This document shows, one piece after another, positions 17,853-26,892 of a DNA stretch of 64,000 nucleotides. Every line of letters starts with the position of its first letter. The stretch's first letter is position 1. The translations under genes and the position numbers were made by a program. Origin of the DNA: Weissella halotolerans DSM 20190 (GTDB taxonomy: Bacteria > Bacillota > Bacilli > Lactobacillales > Lactobacillaceae); contig NZ_ATUU01000005.1 of the NCBI RefSeq assembly GCF_000420365.1, forward strand, positions 44,155 to 108,154. Reading direction: 5' to 3'. The notes under the pieces were generated by a model. That model ran no database searches. It saw only the letters and a program-made list of their open reading frames with translations, and was not told the DNA's origin.

Positions 17853-19904
17853 CTATTCATTCAAAGGAGTATCCATCAAAGTCCAGGTTAAGGTGGCACT
17901 GTATTTAACAGCAGATACCTTAGTTCCTGGCACAATGACTGCTGGACCATTGGTTGCATTCCAATCATCTGAAATATTGCGTTCGTTGACTGGCGTTACC
18001 TGTTGATAAACCTGGGTCATGTCATTACCATCTGGCACCATGGTTGGTACCCCATTTTGTAGGTAATTCAAGACACCTGGCAACTGCGTATTGTAGACAA
18101 CACCTGCTGCCGTAAAGGGTTGATCAATTTGCAAGCCTAAGGCCCAAGGAGCTTTAGTTTGTCGTGAATCGGTTACTACTAAAGGTTCGTCACCCGTCGC
18201 CTTTTCCAGACGCTTTTGAATGGTACCAGAGATAATCTTATTTTCCCCACCATCTAAAGCTGCTGGAGCTGAGACAAACCGTAAGGCACCCGTAACATCA
18301 ACTACCAAGGTGATATGATCAACTTCATGGTTGGCTCCGCCAGTCACATCATAGACCGTTACAGTGAAGGTTTGTGAACCATAGGTCAACTTATCAGCTG
18401 GAATTTGCAGGTCGTGGGCAATATACTGCCCGGTCTTGTCACCATCACCAGTCTCAACTGAAGCTAAAGGCGCTACTTCATTACCCTCTTTGTCAGTTAA
18501 CTTAAAGGCCAAGGTCTTATTTGGGTCGGTATCCTTCCAGTAGAATTTAGTATTTACCCCACGATCATTATAATCAAGGGGCGGTAACGTTTTATTGGTT
18601 ATCGCTTTATCCGCTGTATCTTCCCAAGATAAATTAGTTTTACTAAATTCCTCTGTCAACGGAATGGTCACAATACCAGAAAAATTACCATCATGCTTTG
18701 ACGTACTATTAAAGGTATAAAAAGCCTTTTTAGCACCTGTACTTAAATCAAACGCAACAGTTTCAGTATTTGCGTCATAACTACCGCTCTGTAAAGCAGT
18801 CATGGGATCAACTTGATACATTTCATCATTACCAACTCCCGTAATTTTACTTGAACCCGGGAAGGTCGCCGGTGGTAAAATCCCTTCTTCCTGTAATCCC
18901 CTGATACTATTTTTGACTAGCAAGGGGGTTCCTGTCGTATAGCTTTGTTCAGGCAAGATAATGTCTTGATACGACAAGGCTAAGGCCGGATTAGGATCAT
19001 CTTGGTGGACAAAATTAATCGCACTAATATCAGAAATACGATTATGGGTTGCATCAAGTTGAATCAAATCAGGCAGCTTATTCAACACTGAAATTGATTC
19101 AATATGGTTATACCGCACAAACAAATTTTGTAACCTAGTTGCATCTACTAGTGGGTCTAGGTCCACAACTTGATTATTCATCACACTAAACTTGATTAAA
19201 TTTATTTTCCCCTGCATACCATCAATTGAGGCTAGCTTATTATTTTCAAAGTAAGCCTCCTGTAAGGCATTCAAATTAGCTAAGGGTTTCAAAGATGTTA
19301 TCGCATTATCTTTAGCCCAAATTTTTTGTAACTTCGTTAAATTAGCCAGGGGATTCAGGTCCGAAACTTGATTACCACTAGTATTACTCTGGTCTTGAAT
19401 ACTAATAGATGTTAGATTCGTCATGTTTTCAATCCCCTCTAAGGACCCTAATTGATTGTTTTCAAATCCCAAAAAACCAGTTGGGTTCATCCCTGAGGTA
19501 GCTAGCGGTACCAAAGAGGAAACTTTATTATTAAGTAAATCAACATAAGTAATTTTAGTGAAATTTCCTTTCCCAATCGGTCCTAAATCACTTATGTTAT
19601 TGTCTCTCAAATCTAATCCAGTTGGATTGTTGAAATACTGAATTCCTTCAAGATTAGAGATACCTTTTCCGGCCAAGTACAGTGGTTTGTCCTTATATCC
19701 ATCAAAGTAATTTTGATTCACTTCGGCATCAACATTCCCATTTGTCCACCAATTAGCTACTGTTTGGGCAAAATTATCGTCTGGGAAAATTTCGCTAATC
19801 TTTCTTGGCTCAGCTAAAATTGCCGCCTGGACTGGGCTTGCAACTGTCGACATCATTACCACTGCCAAAACTACACATAGAGCCAACCAAATTTTTTTCA
19901 CCAT
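17853..19904 (-). CDS. Secreted leucine-rich-repeat protein with C-terminal WxL domain
   Basis: A 683-aa exported surface protein. A signal peptide is at residues 1-27 (MVKKIWLALCVVL, cleavage after VQA). About nine internalin-type leucine-rich repeats span roughly 75-310 (for example LQKIWAKDNAITSLKPL). A region with Ig-like or fibronectin-like beta content follows (about 330-530), then a WxL wall-binding domain with its two motifs, WALGL near 590 and ATLTWTLMDTP at the very end. WxL domains bind peptidoglycan non-covalently. Such LRR-WxL proteins are presumed adhesins or glycan binders. Start chosen at 19904 after GGAGGGG. Confidence 0.88.
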   Translation of the reverse strand: MVKKIWLALCVVLAVVMMSTVASPVQAAILAEPRKISEIFPDDNFAQTVANWWTNGNVDAEVNQNYFDGYKDKPLYLAGKGISNLEGIQYFNNPTGLDLRDNNISDLGPIGKGNFTKITYVDLLNNKVSSLVPLATSGMNPTGFLGFENNQLGSLEGIENMTNLTSISIQDQSNTSGNQVSDLNPLANLTKLQKIWAKDNAITSLKPLANLNALQEAYFENNKLASIDGMQGKINLIKFSVMNNQVVDLDPLVDATRLQNLFVRYNHIESISVLNKLPDLIQLDATHNRISDISAINFVHQDDPNPALALSYQDIILPEQSYTTGTPLLVKNSIRGLQEEGILPPATFPGSSKITGVGNDEMYQVDPMTALQSGSYDANTETVAFDLSTGAKKAFYTFNSTSKHDGNFSGIVTIPLTEEFSKTNLSWEDTADKAITNKTLPPLDYNDRGVNTKFYWKDTDPNKTLAFKLTDKEGNEVAPLASVETGDGDKTGQYIAHDLQIPADKLTYGSQTFTVTVYDVTGGANHEVDHITLVVDVTGALRFVSAPAALDGGENKIISGTIQKRLEKATGDEPLVVTDSRQTKAPWALGLQIDQPFTAAGVVYNTQLPGVLNYLQNGVPTMVPDGNDMTQVYQQVTPVNERNISDDWNATNGPAVIVPGTKVSAVKYSATLTWTLMDTPLNE

Positions 19905-19934
19905 CTTTTCCCCTCCTTTCTTCAACGACTTTAA

Positions 19935-19988
19935 ATAAAAAGGTCAGTTACCAATAGATGCTTCATAGCACTTAGGCAACTGACCTAT
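19935..19988 (-). terminator. Hairpin between the LPXTG gene and the LRR-WxL gene
   Basis: AGGTCAGTTGCC, a 22-base loop, GGTAACTGACCT then UUUUUAUUU. It splits the WxL cluster transcriptionally, so the last gene may be expressed at a lower level by read-through or from its own promoter. Confidence 0.75.
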
Positions 19989-20007
19989 TCATAATCTCTT
20001 AATCTAA

Positions 20008-20445
20008 CTACTTATTTTTATCCGTCCGTAAATGTTGCAGGCCCATCAATGCCAGAGCAATTAACATAGAGAGTCCTAAAACAGAAATGGTAGCTGCCTT
20101 TTGCGTATCTTCTCCCGTGTCGGGTAAGCTTACACCAGAATTAGCAACCTGCTTGACCTCAGCCGTGTCAGTTATCCCATCAGTTGGAGACGCAACCGTA
20201 GTCGTCTGTTTATCAGATACTTGACCACCCTGATTTTCACCAATTTGATTGTCATTCTCTGTTTGACCACTGTCCATCTTTGCTGAATCACTAAATGAAA
20301 CCGTCACAGTACTCTTAGCTGGAACTACTTCAATGTTCGGATTATCTGGTGATACCGGTGCTTGCGCATAGGCATCCAACGGAACTACTAACCCTAATGT
20401 AGTCACTGTTAAGATTGCACATAAACACTTAATCATTTTTTTCAC
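20008..20445 (-). CDS. Small LPXTG-anchored surface protein of the WxL cluster
   Basis: 145 aa. A signal peptide (KKMIKCLCAILTVTTLGLVV, cleavage near DAYAQA) is followed by a low-complexity polar region and a sortase signal LPDTGEDTQK, a hydrophobic helix, and a basic tail (HLRTDKNK). It would be covalently linked to peptidoglycan by sortase. The start is a GTG at 20445, preceded by GGAGGAGG, inside the end of the DUF916 gene (17-base overlap). Small LPXTG proteins are standard partners in csc-type WxL clusters. Confidence 0.85.
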   Translation of the reverse strand: MKKMIKCLCAILTVTTLGLVVPLDAYAQAPVSPDNPNIEVVPAKSTVTVSFSDSAKMDSGQTENDNQIGENQGGQVSDKQTTTVASPTDGITDTAEVKQVANSGVSLPDTGEDTQKAATISVLGLSMLIALALMGLQHLRTDKNK

Positions 20446-21487
20446 GTTTATGCCTCCTCCACAGATAGTAGAAAGTACCACTTATCAGGACAACCACCAG
20501 CGCAATAATTAACCAAACCCACCACGCAATTGTGTGTACCGTCACATCACGCTTGTTTAAGCGCTCCGCTTCTGACTTAGCCACAGTGAATGTCTTTGAA
20601 AACTTCCAGTGACCGTCATTGGCATCCATCTTAATTTCAACACGATAGCGACCGGGCTTTAAACGATCACCATTTAACGGAATTGGTAGGCGATAGATAC
20701 TATTTGGGGCAAGCTGCTTAGCATTTTTCTTATCAGCTTTCACCTCATACAAAACCTTATCACTTCCAGCCCGAAAAATTTTACCAGTCAAGGTAACTCC
20801 ATTCACAAAGGTGGGCTTTGTATTGTGGATGTCAGCAATAAAAGCCGTGCGATAGTTTAATTGAGCTACCGCCGTCTTACCAAGTTTCAACACCGGCTTA
20901 ACCTTAGCTGTGTCATTTTGCAAAACCATTCCAACTGTGTAGGCATACCGGTTTACGACATTTGCACCTGCCGTTTGTTTCTGCTCTTTCACGTTGGTCT
21001 GCTGGAAAGTAATCCCACCGGCTAACACCCCTTTAAAAGCATTTTCTGGCATGTGAATATCAATTGGCACCTTAACTGAGGAATGTGGTCGGATAGTAAT
21101 CGACTTTGGCATAGTTACAATGTCTAACAAGTCTCCTTGCTTTTTATAACTTGCATCCATACGTGTTTTTAAGTCTTTTTTATTGACACTATCATATTGA
21201 ACAACACCGGCTGTATTCGTGTAAGCCCGTCCGACCGTATTGCCAACTTCAACTACATCCTTAGTATCATTACGCAGGTTAACATAAACCGTCTGCTTAG
21301 CTCCCGGCTTTAACTTTAAATCAAAATAAGTAGCCTTCTGATTAACTTGATTAGCTGGAGTTGCTGGCTCGACAGCAAAAGGTAATTCACTTGCATAACT
21401 AGGAAGTAGCCCTTGCAAGCTGAACATTCCCAGCATAGCAGCAACTACTAAGCCTAATCGTTTACACATTTTCTTTGCCATCTTCAC
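20429..21487 (-). CDS. WxL-interacting protein, DUF916 and DUF3324
   Basis: A 352-aa membrane-anchored protein. A signal peptide (about 1-32) precedes DUF916-type sequence (FAVEPATPANQ, then YFDLKLKPGAKQTVYVNLRN near 54-73) and DUF3324-type sequence up to about 310, ending in one transmembrane helix and an RRHKREKND tail. In characterised enterococcal/lactobacillar clusters such proteins bind WxL proteins and peptidoglycan, forming a surface complex. The start is probably GTG at 21487 after GGGAG. Confidence 0.87.
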   Translation of the reverse strand: MKMAKKMCKRLGLVVAAMLGMFSLQGLLPSYASELPFAVEPATPANQVNQKATYFDLKLKPGAKQTVYVNLRNDTKDVVEVGNTVGRAYTNTAGVVQYDSVNKKDLKTRMDASYKKQGDLLDIVTMPKSITIRPHSSVKVPIDIHMPENAFKGVLAGGITFQQTNVKEQKQTAGANVVNRYAYTVGMVLQNDTAKVKPVLKLGKTAVAQLNYRTAFIADIHNTKPTFVNGVTLTGKIFRAGSDKVLYEVKADKKNAKQLAPNSIYRLPIPLNGDRLKPGRYRVEIKMDANDGHWKFSKTFTVAKSEAERLNKRDVTVHTIAWWVWLIIALVVVLISGTFYYLWRRHKREKND

Positions 21488-21507
21488 CGTTCACCACTCC
21501 CGTCTAA

Positions 21508-22347
21508 TTAAGCAACTGGGTTAGCAGGTGTATCTGACAAAGTCCATGTCAAACTTGTTGAGTACTTTTGATCAGCAATTTTATTTGACTTACCAGGTAC
21601 AGATAGAGTTACGGCCTGATCTACGTCACGTGCACCACCATCTTCATTGGTATCAGCTTCATTTTTTAGGTCAGTATCAGCACCAAAACGGTCAACCCAT
21701 GTTCCTTGACCAGCGTCAACAGGGGCATTCATAGCCAGAACGTTCGCTCCAACTTTCAATTGTGTATCGGCTGCACCTGCAAGCACTTGACCGGCCGCAC
21801 TACCATCTTGCGTAGCTGTATTCATACCCTTAATAGCAATTTGAGCACCTGTCAATGTGTTTGTGCCATCAGCCGTCTTAAATTCTGCGTCTTGCTTGAC
21901 ATTTAACTGCCAACCTTGACCTGTACCACGGTTATCAGTTACTTGCGCATACAAAACATGTGGCTTAGTATCATCGACAAACTTTTGAGCTTTAGCAAAG
22001 TAAGTCATATCTTTTGAAGAAATCTTTTGCTTTCCAAAATTAAAGTCAGATACATAGTCAATTGATAGGGGCCCTTGAGTACCCTTATCAGGATCAACCG
22101 GATTCTTGTCATTAGGATCATCAGGATCTACAGGGACTACTGGGTTATTAGGATCTATTGTACCTGGTTTACCATTTTCATCTGGGTCTGGACTTACCGG
22201 ATCCACCTTATCCGTGTTGGGTGTAAAGGTAACTCCCGCAGTGGTGTTGTAGTTAGCAACATCGGCAGCGTTAGCTACAACTGGTAAAGCTGTCCCCAAA
22301 GCAGTGGTTGCCAAAACAGCTGCACTTAGTAATTTAACATTACGCAT
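21508..22347 (-). CDS. WxL-domain surface protein
   Basis: 279 aa, secreted. The signal peptide is MRNVKLLSAAVLATTALG with cleavage after ANA near 27. A Pro/Asp-rich linker (DPDDPNDKNPVDPDKG-like, about 55-95) follows, then the WxL domain with GWQLNVKQ near 150 and the terminal SLTWTLSDTP. GGAGG is 11 bases upstream of the start. It is the first gene of the cluster and would bind peptidoglycan and the DUF916 protein. Confidence 0.88.
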   Translation of the reverse strand: MRNVKLLSAAVLATTALGTALPVVANAADVANYNTTAGVTFTPNTDKVDPVSPDPDENGKPGTIDPNNPVVPVDPDDPNDKNPVDPDKGTQGPLSIDYVSDFNFGKQKISSKDMTYFAKAQKFVDDTKPHVLYAQVTDNRGTGQGWQLNVKQDAEFKTADGTNTLTGAQIAIKGMNTATQDGSAAGQVLAGAADTQLKVGANVLAMNAPVDAGQGTWVDRFGADTDLKNEADTNEDGGARDVDQAVTLSVPGKSNKIADQKYSTSLTWTLSDTPANPVA

Positions 22348-22450
22348 AATATAAAACTCCTCCATACTCGATTTACCGGCTAGACACCAGTAAGTAATAA
22401 TAATCAACGACTCCTTTAGATACTGAACACCACAGTCGCCTATGTTTACT

Positions 22451-22478
22451 ATTATAAACTAATATGATATCTGTGCAA
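22451..22478 (-). promoter_or_regulatory. Promoter of the WxL cluster
   Basis: TTGCAC and TATAAT are spaced by 16 bases on the minus strand, about 100 bases before the WxL gene. The rest of the 363-base gap 22348-22710 holds only this leader and the LysR terminator. Confidence 0.65.
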
Positions 22479-22623
22479 TTATTAATCACCATAACCATTT
22501 TTGTCTTAAAACTAGTTTTTGACCATCTAATATGATTGCCTTTGCATATATAAAGCAAGGCAAACGTAGGGTACTTGCCAGTTAAAGCCCTCTCCTATTA
22601 AAAAAACTTATTAGACCTATAAG

Positions 22624-22660
22624 CAAAAGGAATTGCCCCCTCGCTGGGAAGCAATTCTTT
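22624..22660 (-). terminator. Possible terminator after the LysR gene
   Basis: GAATTGC, 14-base loop, GCAATTC followed by CUUUU. The U tract is short, so this is moderate. Confidence 0.5.
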
Positions 22661-22710
22661 AAAAAACCACTAGTTTTCATAGACCATCATTAACCAACCA
22701 GCCCTCTCTA

Positions 22711-23532
22711 TTAGGGCAATGGCAGGGCTTGTCTAATATGGTCAACAATTTCTAAAATGAGTGGATCCTTTTCTTGAGCATACATAATACCGTAAAAGTC
22801 CCGGACAAAATCCGGTCCTAGATCCCTCACCGCCATATCTGAGGTCACAAACTTATCAGAGATTACGGATTGGCCGAGACCCGCCCTGAGCTGCGCAATA
22901 ATAATATCATTATTGTTTACCGTAATTATGTGGTCAGGCTTTATGGCATGATTGCGGAGGTACTGCTGGGTGTAGTAATTCACGCCAGACCCTATTTCTC
23001 GAATAAAGAAAACGCCTTGGCTTGGATCACCCGCTAATACTAACTGATCCTTTGCTAGCACAAAAGAATTCACTAACGGATCGCTCAATGGCCGCTCAAT
23101 AATTCCCAGCTGGGCATCATGATTCGCAATCAGGGCGAAGGCACTGGCAGAATTGTGCATTTCAATTGAAATCTTCAACTTGGGTAAATAAGGGAGTAAA
23201 TGCTGCAATAGTTTAGGCAAAATACTAGTAGCGGTACTGTTTGACGTCACAATTTTAAAGGGTAGCCGTTTGTGTTTTTCATGCATCACTTCAGCTTTAA
23301 TTTTCTCCCAATTAATTTTCATTGCGTTTAACTGGTCATACAAGATCTTAGCTGCATTCGTTGGCAGTACATCCTGCCCTGACCGCCGCTCAAATAAGGG
23401 CGTTTGAAACTCTGCCTCCAATTTTTTCACCCGCATTGTAACCGTGGGTTGTGATACAAATAAATGCTCAGCGGCTTTGGTAAAACTTTGCGTTTCATAG
23501 ACTGCATTAAATGTCTCTAATAACGTAAACAT
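22711..23532 (-). CDS. LysR-family transcriptional regulator
   Basis: 273 aa. The N-terminal winged helix-turn-helix (MFTLLETFNAVYET, then SFTKAAEHLFVSQPTVTMRV near 15-35) is followed by an effector-binding domain with IVTSNSTATSILPKLL near 92-107. The ATG at 23532 follows AGAGGG by 7 bases. It is divergent from the YeiH-type exporter gene, so it most likely controls that gene, as CysL-like regulators do in other bacteria. Confidence 0.88.
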   Translation of the reverse strand: MFTLLETFNAVYETQSFTKAAEHLFVSQPTVTMRVKKLEAEFQTPLFERRSGQDVLPTNAAKILYDQLNAMKINWEKIKAEVMHEKHKRLPFKIVTSNSTATSILPKLLQHLLPYLPKLKISIEMHNSASAFALIANHDAQLGIIERPLSDPLVNSFVLAKDQLVLAGDPSQGVFFIREIGSGVNYYTQQYLRNHAIKPDHIITVNNNDIIIAQLRAGLGQSVISDKFVTSDMAVRDLGPDFVRDFYGIMYAQEKDPLILEIVDHIRQALPLP

Positions 23533-23656
23533 AACGTTACCCTCTAATCCCATTAGTTTTTTTAATTAAAAAGATATCTATAATTCATTTTACTTATCCG
23601 GGAACAACCAGATAAAATAATTACTGTAAATATACCACTTATTAAGGAGAAAGCTA

Positions 23657-24658
23657 ATGCAACTTTCACGAAAACAATATGCTGGACTAGTTTTAACGGT
23701 CCTCTTATCCCTTTTGTCTCTAGTGCTAGGCCATTTTTTGCCCCAGCTAGGTGCTGAATCCATTGCCCTACTGGCCGGACTAGTTTTAGGAAATCTCGTC
23801 TTCACTCAAGACCGCTGGCAAGCAGGTGTCCTCTGGGCAGAAAAGTATCCAATCGAAATTGGCATTGCCTGCTTAGGCTTTCAAATTACGTTGCATACGA
23901 TTCAAAAAATTGGCCTCGGTGGTGTTATTTTCATTCTGTTACAAATGATAGCAACCATCTTGCTAGTTTACTGGGTGGGGCGCAAAATCTTTAAAGTCGA
24001 TTTAAAAGCTGGCCTTCTCATGGCCGCTGGTAATGCCGTTTGTGGTTCCAGTGCTATCGCTGCGGTCGCACCCAAAATATCAGCTAGTGACAACCAACGG
24101 CGGACTTCAGTAGCCATTGTCTCCCTTTCTGGAATTGTATTACTCTTTGTCCTCCCAGTACTAGGACCACTACTCTACCAGGACCACTCGCTTTTAGTTG
24201 GTGCCCTAATCGGCGGCACCCTCCAATCAGTGGGTCAAGTCATTGGTGCCGCCTCCTTAGTCAACGGTTCCGTTACTGTCTATGCCACCCTCTTCAAGAT
24301 GTTACGCATTATCTGCCTCTTCATCGTCGTCTTAGGCATGGCTAAGTTTGTCCAAGTTAAAGAAGCAAAGGAAAACAAACCTGCTGTGCAAGTCAATGGG
24401 TTTAAACTAGTCCCCTGGTTTATTTATGTTTTCTTAATCCTCATGCTTTTAGGTAGTCTGGTGCAGTTTCCGCAACCAATTGTTGCTGGCGCTAAATCAG
24501 TGACTTCCTTTTTCAGCGTCATTAACCTAGCTGGCATCGGACTTAACCTTAAATGGTCCGTTATTAAAGCCTCTGGCGCTAAATTATTGTCCTATGGGCT
24601 AGTGACTATCACCATCCAGGTTCTCCTAGCAGTCACACTCATCATGTTTATTTTTTAA
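23657..24658 (+). CDS. YeiH/UPF0324 family putative sulfate exporter
   Basis: 333 aa, about ten transmembrane segments. Family features are PIEIGIACLGFQI near 72-84 and GNAVCGSSAIAAVAP near 124-138. Members are annotated as putative sulfate exporters, some are linked to taurine or sulfite metabolism, but function is not settled. It follows AAGGAG and has a strong terminator. The divergent LysR gene is the likely regulator. Confidence 0.85.
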   Translation: MQLSRKQYAGLVLTVLLSLLSLVLGHFLPQLGAESIALLAGLVLGNLVFTQDRWQAGVLWAEKYPIEIGIACLGFQITLHTIQKIGLGGVIFILLQMIATILLVYWVGRKIFKVDLKAGLLMAAGNAVCGSSAIAAVAPKISASDNQRRTSVAIVSLSGIVLLFVLPVLGPLLYQDHSLLVGALIGGTLQSVGQVIGAASLVNGSVTVYATLFKMLRIICLFIVVLGMAKFVQVKEAKENKPAVQVNGFKLVPWFIYVFLILMLLGSLVQFPQPIVAGAKSVTSFFSVINLAGIGLNLKWSVIKASGAKLLSYGLVTITIQVLLAVTLIMFIF

Positions 24659-24660
24659 CT

Positions 24661-24697
24661 AAAAAGACCTAAGTTTAACCCAACTTAGGTCTTTTTA
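24661..24697. terminator. Bidirectional terminator
   Basis: AAAAAGACCTAAGTT, TAACCC loop, AACTTAGGTCTTTTT between two converging genes. Confidence 0.9.
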
Positions 24698-25210
24698 TTA
24701 GCTATGATGATCCTTTAAATAAACCTTTGTCATCGCAATCGCAATCCAACTAACTAGTAGCACCGGCAAAATAATAATATTTAATAAATCAATATTAAGC
24801 ACCCGCGTTGAAAGCGACAACTTACGCACATTTTCCATGTTCGATGGTGATGAAGTAAAGAACTGATAAAGGGTAAAAAAGATGGTCGTCCATTGAATAT
24901 AGTATTCTTCTAGCTCAATTAAGGTACTATCATTACGCGTTAACCGAAAAACAAAGCGGACAAAGAAAAAATTAAAAACCCCAGCTAATAATATATCCAT
25001 AACTCCAAAAGTAAAGGCATCCATATTCTGCCCTAATAGTTTAACCACCACTAGGTAATTAATCACAGTAGCCATCACAATGGCAAAAAATGCCAACACC
25101 AACATAACGAGTAAAGCTAAACTGGCTTTTAAAAAGAGAAAGCGGTCACTATAACTACCACTTAAGTATCCGATTAGCAAAAATAAACCAGCAATAATTA
25201 TCATTGCCAT
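24698..25210 (-). CDS. Integral membrane protein of unknown function
   Basis: 170 aa with four or five hydrophobic segments (about 3-20, 28-58, 65-90, 105-118, 142-160) and a polar loop with NDSTLIELEEYY near 93-104. I do not recognise the family. It is monocistronic and converges with the yeiH-like gene. Nothing in the neighbourhood suggests a role. Confidence 0.65.
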   Translation of the reverse strand: MAMIIIAGLFLLIGYLSGSYSDRFLFLKASLALLVMLVLAFFAIVMATVINYLVVVKLLGQNMDAFTFGVMDILLAGVFNFFFVRFVFRLTRNDSTLIELEEYYIQWTTIFFTLYQFFTSSPSNMENVRKLSLSTRVLNIDLLNIIILPVLLVSWIAIAMTKVYLKDHHS

Positions 25211-25323
25211 GAACTCATATCCCTACTTCTTTCAAAAATCATTTAAACGTTGTTTTCCCAGTTACTTAAGCTTAACACAATTCAAGCAACAACCCACCTG
25301 CTAGTTGATTTGCTACCTAGTGC

Positions 25324-25857
25324 TTAGGATTCAGTTCCAATTGGCAATGGCAGTACCTGCTTTAAACTCTTTGCTAACACTACAACCAACGTGACTTTAA
25401 TCCCCATTGGAATTAAGAAGGCTACTAAGCCAGTCATTAGGCCTTGTTGGATTGGCATCCCGGTCTGCCAGATCAGCCAAAGCGACCCCAACGTCAATTG
25501 TAGGGCGGCTGCCACTAAATTGGTGATGACCATCATCGACCAATGCCGCGACCAAGTAAGTCCAGTTCCAATCATCACTGGGAAGATCAACATGGCTAAA
25601 AGGTAACCGCCAGTTGGTCCCAAAATAGCTGCTAAGCCAGCTGACCATCCTGCAAAAACTGGGATACCCGCTACACCAATTAAGAGGTAGCCACTGGTGG
25701 CTAAAAGTGCAATGCGCCGGGTTGTAATCGATGCAACTAAAGGAATAATCAAGGTTTGCATCGTTAATGGCACTGGTCCTAGCGGAATTGATAGTGGCGC
25801 CAGCACAGAGATGAGTGCTGTAAACAGGGCCGCCAACGTTAGCGTACGAACTTTCAT
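25324..25857 (-). CDS. bioY: Biotin transporter BioY
   Basis: 177 aa, six transmembrane segments. It is the substrate-binding (S) component of an ECF-type biotin importer. Diagnostic segments are SIPLGPVPLTMQTL near 23-36, and GVAGIPVFAGWSAGLAAILGP-like sequence near 62-82 (the biotin-binding loop). No ECF A/A'/T genes are adjacent, so it either uses the shared ECF module or works alone. GGAGAC precedes the ATG. Confidence 0.93.
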   Translation of the reverse strand: MKVRTLTLAALFTALISVLAPLSIPLGPVPLTMQTLIIPLVASITTRRIALLATSGYLLIGVAGIPVFAGWSAGLAAILGPTGGYLLAMLIFPVMIGTGLTWSRHWSMMVITNLVAAALQLTLGSLWLIWQTGMPIQQGLMTGLVAFLIPMGIKVTLVVVLAKSLKQVLPLPIGTES

Positions 25858-25913
25858 GTCTGTGTCTCCTTTTTAACTTCCAATCTGACTTCCTATTTAG
25901 ATGATAGAAACAA

Positions 25914-25930
25914 GGTTAATATGCTTAACC
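25914..25930. promoter_or_regulatory. Inverted repeat upstream of bioY
   Basis: GGTTAA, 5 bases, TTAACC lies about 55 bases before bioY. It could be a BirA-like biotin operator half-length match, but spacing differs from the known operator. Confidence 0.3.
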
Positions 25931-25990
25931 AATTTTAAGCAAGCCCAGGCCCCTAACCCTAAGATAACTTAAGGAAATCTTTCCTAAATC

Positions 25991-26029
25991 AAAAAAGGAC
26001 CTGTATAAGGTGCTACAGGCCCTTTTTTT
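25991..26029. terminator. Terminator after the PucR-type regulator gene
   Basis: AAAAAAGGACCTGTA / TACAGGCCCTTTTTTT with U/A runs on both sides. On the minus strand it ends the regulator gene. Confidence 0.85.
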
Positions 26030-26032
26030 AAA

Positions 26033-26788
26033 CTAATGAGCAGTTAAGTCACGTGGCAACATACTATTTGATAATACCCGTAGTTCATTCATCAGAATTG
26101 GCAGATGTCTGGTTTTCAGGCGGAGACAACATACCAAAAGTATGCTGGCATCAACCGTCTGGCGTGGATTTAGGTCAACCAATTCTTGAATCCGACTTAA
26201 ACGATATTCAACCGTCCGGCGGTGAACCGATAAATTTTTAGCGACTGTATTTAATCCTGACTGCTCAGTTAAATAAGCCCACAGGGTATTGAGCATGACA
26301 TGGTCTCGTTGATTAAAATCCAATTCTTCTAGCCGTGTTTCAAAGTCTAAATAACGTAAATTTGATTCATACATAGGTTCAAATAGCGCTACTTCGTTAA
26401 ATTTCACTAATGAGGTCTGCAAGGACAAATTCACAAAACATAGCGCAAAGAGGGCCTCTGTTACTGCACCAAAAAAATCAAAATGACGGTTACTAACGCC
26501 TATCTTGGCCTGCTTGTCTAGTCTTGTTAAAAGAACATCTAACTGGTCTTGACCATAAAATACGTAGACATGCCGCCGTTGATCTAATGAAAATTCATAG
26601 CGACTTAATTTTTGATTGGGCCAATGGGCCTGGTCAACGACTACCGCAAAATGTTTAGCCTTTAAATCAATACCATTACGTACTGCCTGTTCTGCAAAAG
26701 CTGGTGTAATGGATAAATCAAAATCAGATATGTGTAACCACTGCGTAAAAAAGTCTTCCTGCCGTTTATTATCCGGTCCATATTCCAT
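26033..26788 (-). CDS. PucR/CdaR-type helix-turn-helix regulator next to the arc operon
   Basis: 251 aa. The C-terminal 60 residues match the PucR/CdaR helix-turn-helix: SGLNTVAKNLSVHRRTVEYRL near 174-194, a typical fingerprint. The N-terminal 150 residues show no domain I recognise; they may sense a ligand. It follows arcC on the same strand after a hairpin, so it may regulate arginine or nucleobase metabolism. ArgR/Crp-type regulators are the usual arc regulators, so this pairing is noteworthy. Confidence 0.78.
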   Translation of the reverse strand: MEYGPDNKRQEDFFTQWLHISDFDLSITPAFAEQAVRNGIDLKAKHFAVVVDQAHWPNQKLSRYEFSLDQRRHVYVFYGQDQLDVLLTRLDKQAKIGVSNRHFDFFGAVTEALFALCFVNLSLQTSLVKFNEVALFEPMYESNLRYLDFETRLEELDFNQRDHVMLNTLWAYLTEQSGLNTVAKNLSVHRRTVEYRLSRIQELVDLNPRQTVDASILLVCCLRLKTRHLPILMNELRVLSNSMLPRDLTAH

Positions 26789-26826
26789 TAACGCTTACCT
26801 CATCATACTTTCGCCTGGTTCGGTAT

Positions 26827-26848
26827 CTTTTACCGTATATGGTAAAAG
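26827..26848. promoter_or_regulatory. Perfect inverted repeat upstream of the PucR-type gene
   Basis: CTTTTACC, GTATAT, GGTAAAAG: 8-base perfect arms 39 bases before the regulator start. It is a good candidate operator for autoregulation. Confidence 0.5.
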
Positions 26849-26876
26849 GGAACGTTGGCCTTTAACACCAACGTTC
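26843..26876 (-). terminator. Hairpin after arcC
   Basis: GAACGTTGG, 9-base loop, CCAACGTTC followed by CCUUUUACC. The stem is strong but the U tract is weak, so read-through into the regulator is plausible. Confidence 0.6.
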
Positions 26877-26892
26877 ACCTTTCCATTGCTAT

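Noticed and set aside
25914..25930. Firm assignment of a BirA operator at bioY
   Set aside because: Arm length and 5-base spacing do not match the known BirA operator; kept only as a low-confidence repeat.
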